Source: Accumulibacter sp. (lineage in GTDB: Bacteria > Pseudomonadota > Gammaproteobacteria > Burkholderiales > Rhodocyclaceae). Taken from it: a stretch of DNA of 46,245 nucleotides. Both the position numbers and the translations under genes were made by a program. The notes under the pieces were generated by a model that saw only the letters and a list, made by a program, of their open reading frames with translations, was not told where the DNA came from and did not search any database. The stretch covers positions 1 to 46,245 of the forward strand of contig NZ_JAPUVI010000063.1 of NCBI RefSeq assembly GCF_029255285.1, read 5' to 3'. Positions 41,904-46,245 of the stretch are shown piece by piece (positions within the stretch are counted from its first letter, which is position 1; every line of letters starts with the position of its first letter).

Positions 41904-42398
41904 TCACCCTTTCCCCGTGCCTTGATCGTTCTGCCCGAGCGGCCCCAGCCCGATCAGGAAATCCAGCACCTCCTGCGCGTGGCCGGTCACCCTGACGCCA
42001 CGCCAGGCGCGCCGCAAGAGGCCTTCGCGGTCGATGACGAAGGTGCTGCGTTCGATGCCGCGCACCTGCTTGCCGTACATCGACTTCATTTTGATCACCG
42101 AGAAACGCTGGCAAAGGCTTTCCTCGCTGTCGGAAATGAGGTCGAAGGGCAGGTTCTGCTTGGCCTTGAAGTTTTCGTGCGACTTGACGCTGTCGCGTGA
42201 GACACCAAGCACGACAGCGCCGGCGGCGACGAATTTCGGGTACAGATCGCGAAACTGCTGAGCTTCGCTGGTACATCCCGGCGTGCTGTCCTTGGGGTAG
42301 AAATAGAGTACGACGGTGCTTCCTCGATAGGCTGACAGGGTCAGGATCTGGCCACCTGTCGCCGGCAAGCTGAAATCGGCTACGGTTTGGTCGAGCAT
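41904..42398 (-). CDS. bcp: Thiol peroxidase Bcp (peroxiredoxin Q)
   Basis: Reduces peroxides using thiols. The start is taken at the ATG at 42398 (MLDQTVADFSLPATGGQILT), giving 164 residues with an AAAGG site. The peroxidatic Cys is in YPKDSTPGCTSEAQQFRD. The usual second Cys of many Bcp proteins, five residues later, is Gln here (TPGCTSEAQQ), so it may work as a 1-Cys type or use another thiol. Confidence 0.9.
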   Translation of the reverse strand: MLDQTVADFSLPATGGQILTLSAYRGSTVVLYFYPKDSTPGCTSEAQQFRDLYPKFVAAGAVVLGVSRDSVKSHENFKAKQNLPFDLISDSEESLCQRFSVIKMKSMYGKQVRGIERSTFVIDREGLLRRAWRGVRVTGHAQEVLDFLIGLGPLGQNDQGTGKG

Positions 42399-42529
42399 GG
42401 AGGCCTTTCGCAAATGGGGAAAAGGATTGTCGTAAGAAAGCGGCGCTGCGGTCAAGCGCGGACGGGCCGGAGCCAATCTGTTTCGGGCAGGCGTCGAGCG
42501 GCTTGTCGGGCACGCGCCGGCAGCTCGGA

Positions 42530-43411
42530 TCAGGGCGCTTTCGTTGCGCCGCGGCGCCGGTTCTTCCAGAAATTGATCGACAGATAGATCATGAAGCCGA
42601 CAAAGGTGACGAAGCCGGCGAACTGGAAGTACAGCGAGTAGTTCGTCCGGTAGCGGCCGGTGACCGGGTCATAGATCGAGCAGAGGATGCGCACGCGCTC
42701 CATGATTTCCTTTAGCGTGCCCGTTTCGGGCGGGATCGCGGAACCGGCGATCAGGAGCTTGAGCGGTTCGGCGAGGTCTTCGGCGCTGAACTTCTCGCCA
42801 TAAACCTGGCGGACGATCCGGCCCTCGGCGTCGACCAGCGTCACCTGGTTGATATGGTCGAAGCCGGCCGGGGTGGCGACGTAGCTGAAGCCGAAATTGG
42901 CGGTCAAGGCGCCGACGATGGCCGGCGCCGGGCTCAGGAACTCCCAGTTGGGCAAGTGGATGCCGTACTGCCGGGAAAAGTCCTTGAGCGCTCCGGGCGA
43001 GTCGAAAGGCTGATTGAAGCCGATGCTGACGACGTTGAAGCGCTCGGCGCCCATGACGCTGACGGTGTTGTCGACAGCCTTTTGCAGGTTGCGGGTGATC
43101 GTCGGACAAACCTGAAAGCAGGCGGTATAGATGAAGGTGACGAGCAGTGGCTTGCCGCGGTAACGCGACAATTCGACCGGACGTCCCTGGCGGTCGAGCA
43201 GAACGAAGTCGCCGACCTGCCGGCCGATCGCGTTTTGCGACGATGCGAAGGCCGCCTTCTCATCGAGGGTGGTCAGCGCGAGTTCCTTGTTCGCTCCCTG
43301 CGAACGAGCGGTGAGCTTCGGTTTGTCGCTCGCGGCGTCTTCGGCGAACAGCGGCTGGGCGGCCACGAGAAGCAGCGATGCGAGCAGGGCGCGCGAGAAT
43401 CGACCAGGCAC
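42530..43411 (-). CDS. SCO1/SenC-type copper chaperone
   Basis: Delivers copper to the CuA/CuB sites of heme-copper oxidases. I place the start at GTG 43411 (VPGRFSRALLASLLLVAAQP), giving 293 residues with a signal peptide. The thioredoxin-like domain has the copper-binding TACFQVCP (CxxxC) and the conserved His in FDHINQVTLVD. Unusually, a C-terminal membrane helix (FAGFVTFVGFMIYLSINFW) and a basic tail follow. It is downstream of heme O synthase and the oxidase-like subunits, fitting an assembly role for them. Confidence 0.88.
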   Translation of the reverse strand: MPGRFSRALLASLLLVAAQPLFAEDAASDKPKLTARSQGANKELALTTLDEKAAFASSQNAIGRQVGDFVLLDRQGRPVELSRYRGKPLLVTFIYTACFQVCPTITRNLQKAVDNTVSVMGAERFNVVSIGFNQPFDSPGALKDFSRQYGIHLPNWEFLSPAPAIVGALTANFGFSYVATPAGFDHINQVTLVDAEGRIVRQVYGEKFSAEDLAEPLKLLIAGSAIPPETGTLKEIMERVRILCSIYDPVTGRYRTNYSLYFQFAGFVTFVGFMIYLSINFWKNRRRGATKAP

Positions 43412-43431
43412 GGCAGTGGGCCGGTTGAGGA

Positions 43432-44328
43432 TCAGAAAGTGAATTGACGGTCTACGATGGCGGCCAGCAGGACGAGCGTCAACTGTATCAGCGACGCATG
43501 AAAGCAGACCATCGCGGATCGGCGATTGGGATCGCGAGTCAGCCGCCAGGCTTTTTGCACGAACAGGAAGCCGCCGATGGCGGCGCCGGCGAAGTAGATC
43601 GCGCCGAGGCCGAAGACCAGCGGCAGGAGCGATGCGGCGACCAGGGCCAGGGTGCTGAGGAAGATCGTGTTCGCCGCCCGCTGATCGCCGACGACGACGG
43701 GCAGCATCGGCACGCCGGCGGCCTCGTAATCGGCGCGGAAAGCGATCGCCAGGCTCCAGAAGTGCGGTGGTGTCCACAGGAAAAGCACCAAGGCGAGCGC
43801 CAGCGGCACGCCGCCAATCTGCGGGTCGGCGGCGGTCGCGCCGGCGAGCACCGCCCAACTGCCGGCCAACCCGCCGAAGACGATGTTGAGCCAGGTTCTG
43901 CGCTTCAGCCAGACGGTGTAGACGATGGCGTAGAAAAAGGCGCCGAGAAAGACGAACAGCGCCGACCAGGCATTGAGGGCGAGCCAGGCGCTGCCGACCG
44001 ACAGCGCCATCAGTGCGCCGATGACGAGCAGCCAGAGCGGACCGTGGTGCAGTTCACCCGTCACGAAAGGGCGCTTGCTGGTGCGCGCCATCAGATGGTC
44101 GCTGTCGTGTTCGTAATACTGGTTGAAGGCGCCGGCGCTGGCCGACGAAACCAGGACGGAGAGGGTCAGCACGAGCAGTTGCGGCAGACTCAGCGCGGGC
44201 CCCGAACTGACGGCCAGTCCGGCCAGCGCGGTAAAAGTGATGACGACGCCGATGCGCAGCTTGAAGACGCCCAGAATGGCACGGAGGGGGAAACCGGAAG
44301 TGCTGTTCGGTGGGAGTGTCGATGGCAT
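43432..44328 (-). CDS. ctaB: Heme O synthase (protoheme IX farnesyltransferase)
   Basis: Farnesylates protoheme to heme O. The start is the ATG at 44328 (MPSTLPPNSTSGFPLRAILG); 298 residues. About nine membrane helices; the UbiA motifs are FNQYYEHDSDHLMARTSKRP (first Asp-rich region) and the segment around YEAAGVPMLPVVVGDQRA (second). It lies between the oxidase subunit I gene and SCO/SenC, so it likely supplies heme O/A or is simply part of the oxidase locus. Confidence 0.93.
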   Translation of the reverse strand: MPSTLPPNSTSGFPLRAILGVFKLRIGVVITFTALAGLAVSSGPALSLPQLLVLTLSVLVSSASAGAFNQYYEHDSDHLMARTSKRPFVTGELHHGPLWLLVIGALMALSVGSAWLALNAWSALFVFLGAFFYAIVYTVWLKRRTWLNIVFGGLAGSWAVLAGATAADPQIGGVPLALALVLFLWTPPHFWSLAIAFRADYEAAGVPMLPVVVGDQRAANTIFLSTLALVAASLLPLVFGLGAIYFAGAAIGGFLFVQKAWRLTRDPNRRSAMVCFHASLIQLTLVLLAAIVDRQFTF

Positions 44329-44400
44329 TGGCGGCGCTAGCGTGACGATCAGTGGAAAATGGGTTGGCGATCGGGTCGGGTTTGGGCCTGTTTGAATCGA

Positions 44401-44452
44401 GCCTGTCTGCCAGGCCCGATTGAGACAGGCCCCCGCGCCGGTGGCGCGGGGG
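44401..44452 (-). terminator. Hairpins between ctaB and the oxidase subunit I gene
   Basis: A perfect 10-bp stem CCCCCGCGCC/GGCGCGGGGG (44430-44452, 3-base loop) lies next to an 8-bp inverted repeat GCCTGTCT/AGACAGGC (44401-44430). There is no T-run on either strand, so this could be a partial (attenuating) terminator or an RNA-stability element after subunit I. Confidence 0.5.
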
Positions 44453-44462
44453 ATTTGCCGGA

Positions 44463-46157
44463 TCAGCTCAGCAGCCAGACCTCGGACAGGTACTTCCAGT
44501 TGACGAAGTAGTAGAGGACGAAGCAGACGAAAAGCAGCAAGGCCAGCACGACCGTGCCCGGGACACCGACGTGGTCGCTGCCGTGGGCGACGGCGGACGC
44601 CGCCTGTGTGCTTGGCGGGATGGGCGTCGGCTGGTTGGAGACCTTGCCGCCGTCGAGTTTCTTGCCGAACAGCAGGGAGCCGACGACGAGCAGGATCCAC
44701 AAACCGCCGCCAATCACCGCGATCACCCCGAAGATGCCGGTCAGGCCCATCATCAGGTAGGCCGCGCCTGGCCATTCGTACTGGAACGGGGCGCCGGAGA
44801 AGGCCATGTCCCAGTGCCGGCGGGAGACGCCCAAGGTACCGGCACCCATCATCACCAGACCCAGGACCGACATGCTGATACCGAACAGGTAGGGCTGGAT
44901 CTGGCACAGCTTGGGCAGGATCATCTCGCGCCGGAAGAGGACGGGCACCAGCAGGTAGGTGATCGACATGAAGGCCAGCGTGGTGCCGGTGACGACCGTG
45001 GTGTGGAAGTGGCCCGGCACGTAGAAGGTGTTGTGCATCAGCATGTTGATCTGCTCGGTACCGAGCACGACGCCCGAGATGCCGCCCAGGAAGCCGAAGC
45101 TGACCAGAGAGATGAACATGCCGGAGAACACCGGGTTGCCCCAGGGCGCCTTGCGCAACCACTCGAAGAGGCCGTTGGTGTAGCCCTTGCGCCGCTGCGC
45201 GGCTTCGATCGCGCCGGGCACCGTGAAGCCGTGGATCATCGACGCCATGACGGCGAAGTACATGAAGTAGGAGGTGTTGAGTACCTTCCACTCGGCGCTC
45301 ATTCCCGGGTCGGAGAGCAGGTGGTGCGCACTCGCGAGTTGCAGGAAAAGGATGTAGAGCAGGAAGGCGAAGCGCGACACCTTTTCCGACAGCGGCTTGG
45401 CGCCGAAGATGACGGCGGCGGTCAGATACCAGACGGCGACGTGGGCGGAGACGTTGATCTGCTGCGACGAGTGCCCCAGTCCCCACCACACCATGCGATA
45501 CAACTGCGCGTCGATTTCCTTGATAAGGCCGACCGACCAGAAGAAGGTCGGCAGCAGGATGCCGGCCCCGGCGAGGATGGTGAAGGTGGCGATGATCGCG
45601 GCGGTCAGCGCGCCGAAGGTGACGAGCGGCAGCGAGCCCTGATAGGTCTTGTCCTTCTTGGCGACGACCAGTGTGCCGAAGAAGACGGCGACGCCAAGCA
45701 GCGCGCCGACGGCGACCAGAATGATCCCCAGGTAGAAGTGCGGGGCGGCCTGCATCGGCACGTAGGACGTGAACATGACGCTCGATTCGCCCTGGAAAAT
45801 GGCGATGTTGGCCATGATGCCGCCGACGACCATCAGCCAGAAACCGAGCCAGGCGATTTTCGGCGTCGCCAGCCGGCACCTGAGCAGCGTCGACGAGGCG
45901 AAGTAGAGGACAGCCATTTCGAAGAACAGGATCCACAGGATCAGCATGTCGATGCCGTGGGCGGTGAGGATCAGATAGAACTGGTCGGCCGGCAGCAGTT
46001 TGATCGCCGGCCAGCGGGTGAGGATGACGAGCAGCGCGGTGATGCCGCCGACGAGCAGCCAGAGAACACCGGCGACGGCGTTCCAGCGCATCAGCTTTTC
46101 GGCCTGGTCCTCGAACTGCAGTCCGGAGACGGGACAGGTACGGTAAGTCGTTGCCAT
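44463..46157 (-). CDS. B-type heme-copper oxidase superfamily subunit I, probable NO-reductase type
   Basis: This 564-residue protein has about 13-14 membrane helices. It contains the heme ligand His in ILTAHGIDMLILW, CuB His229 in WWGLGHSSQQ, the His278-His279 pair in ASAHHLLSDPG and the heme ligands in VPGHFHTTVV. In ba3 oxygen reductases the sequence GHPxVY places a cross-linked Tyr four residues after the CuB His; here that position is Gln233. Loss of this Tyr is a feature of NO reductases derived from B-type oxidases (for example the sNOR group, encoded with senC). The gene follows a CuA subunit and precedes ctaB and SCO/SenC. Function is inferred; oxygen reduction is not excluded. Confidence 0.8.
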   Translation of the reverse strand: MATTYRTCPVSGLQFEDQAEKLMRWNAVAGVLWLLVGGITALLVILTRWPAIKLLPADQFYLILTAHGIDMLILWILFFEMAVLYFASSTLLRCRLATPKIAWLGFWLMVVGGIMANIAIFQGESSVMFTSYVPMQAAPHFYLGIILVAVGALLGVAVFFGTLVVAKKDKTYQGSLPLVTFGALTAAIIATFTILAGAGILLPTFFWSVGLIKEIDAQLYRMVWWGLGHSSQQINVSAHVAVWYLTAAVIFGAKPLSEKVSRFAFLLYILFLQLASAHHLLSDPGMSAEWKVLNTSYFMYFAVMASMIHGFTVPGAIEAAQRRKGYTNGLFEWLRKAPWGNPVFSGMFISLVSFGFLGGISGVVLGTEQINMLMHNTFYVPGHFHTTVVTGTTLAFMSITYLLVPVLFRREMILPKLCQIQPYLFGISMSVLGLVMMGAGTLGVSRRHWDMAFSGAPFQYEWPGAAYLMMGLTGIFGVIAVIGGGLWILLVVGSLLFGKKLDGGKVSNQPTPIPPSTQAASAVAHGSDHVGVPGTVVLALLLFVCFVLYYFVNWKYLSEVWLLS

Positions 46158-46173
46158 CTGGTTGTTTCCCCCT

Positions 46174-46245
46174 TTATTTCACGTAGATACGGCCGAGCAT
46201 CGAGTGGTGGCCGATGCCGCAGTATTCGTTGCAGACGATGGCGTA
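46174..46245 (-). CDS. Heme-copper oxidase subunit II, C-terminal end with CuA site (cut by window end)
   Basis: The last 23 codons read YAIVCNEYCGIGHHSMLGRI and end YVK-stop (TAA at 46176-46174). CNEYCGIGHHSM is the CuA motif CxEYCGxxHxxM, so the complex takes electrons from cytochrome c. The protein ends right after CuA, without extra domains. The gene begins beyond the window and lies 16 bp before the subunit I start. Confidence 0.92.
   Translation of the reverse strand, partial: YAIVCNEYCGIGHHSMLGRIYVK

Noticed and set aside
43432-45936. Single 834-codon frame running from oxidase subunit I into heme O synthase
   Set aside because: Only the part from 44328 down is heme O synthase; upstream it is the wrong frame of the oxidase gene.
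1-46245. CRISPR arrays
   Set aside because: No set of regularly spaced direct repeats was seen; the repeats present are the DGR TR/VRs, the FGE duplication and short inverted repeats.

Overview
The window is GC-rich chromosomal DNA from a betaproteobacterium. Several gene orders fit this: rpsF-priB-rpsR-rplI-dnaB, hrcA divergent from nadK-recN, grpE-dnaK-dnaJ with sigma-32-type promoters, lysC next to tRNA-Ser, and cysS divergent from a TPR-cyclophilin-lpxH cluster. A Rhodocyclales relative (Accumulibacter/Dechloromonas-like) is my best guess. That placement is inferred from gene content and was not checked against a database.

Layout. 1-560: insertion-sequence debris (an IS3-type end apparently inserted into an IS5-type remnant), an AT-richer stretch and a terminator. 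595-12788: housekeeping genes, namely tRNA-Ser, lysC, a small HTH regulator, recN, nadK, hrcA, hemH, a Ser/Thr kinase with a cyclic-nucleotide-binding domain, grpE, dnaK and dnaJ. 13061-20165: a branched-chain amino-acid-type binding protein, cysS, a TPR lipoprotein-like or periplasmic protein, two cyclophilins, lpxH and recQ. 20210-25126: a membrane-anchored degenerate-J-domain/trypsin-like protease, a rhodanese, a macrodomain protein, a decayed stretch with pieces of two genes, and a large thioredoxin-domain protein. 25512-27642: a small membrane protein and a two-RCK potassium channel.

27696-35705 is the standout region: one tightly overlapping operon behind a good sigma-70-type promoter. 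In order it encodes a TIR-domain protein, a MoxR-type AAA ATPase, a vWA-like protein fused to an FGE-sulfatase (C-type-lectin-fold) domain, an HRDC-domain protein, a reverse transcriptase, a template repeat (TR), and a second FGE-sulfatase protein. The last 128 bp of each FGE domain is a variable repeat (VR). Each VR matches the TR exactly except at TR adenines: 14 differences in VR1 and 16 in VR2, all at adenines, inside a window with 22 mutable adenines. This is a complete diversity-generating retroelement (DGR) with two targets. It is fused into a TIR/MoxR/vWA module that resembles known NTP-dependent conflict (defence) systems. The simplest model is that the DGR rewrites the ligand-binding face of the FGE domains, which act as sensors; the MoxR-vWA pair relays recognition; and the TIR protein is a candidate NAD-consuming effector.

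35750-35787 is a G25-C13 homopolymer junction that may be an assembly or sequencing artefact. 35904-39031 is the rpsF-priB-rpsR-rplI operon followed by dnaB. 39066-42398 (minus strand) carries a transglutaminase-like protein whose catalytic Cys is Ser, a PhoH/PIN protein and a Bcp peroxiredoxin. 42530-46245 (minus strand) carries SCO/SenC, heme O synthase and a B-type heme-copper oxidase-like pair. Subunit I has Gln where oxygen reductases have the cross-linked Tyr, which suggests a nitric oxide reductase; subunit II is cut by the window end after its CuA motif.
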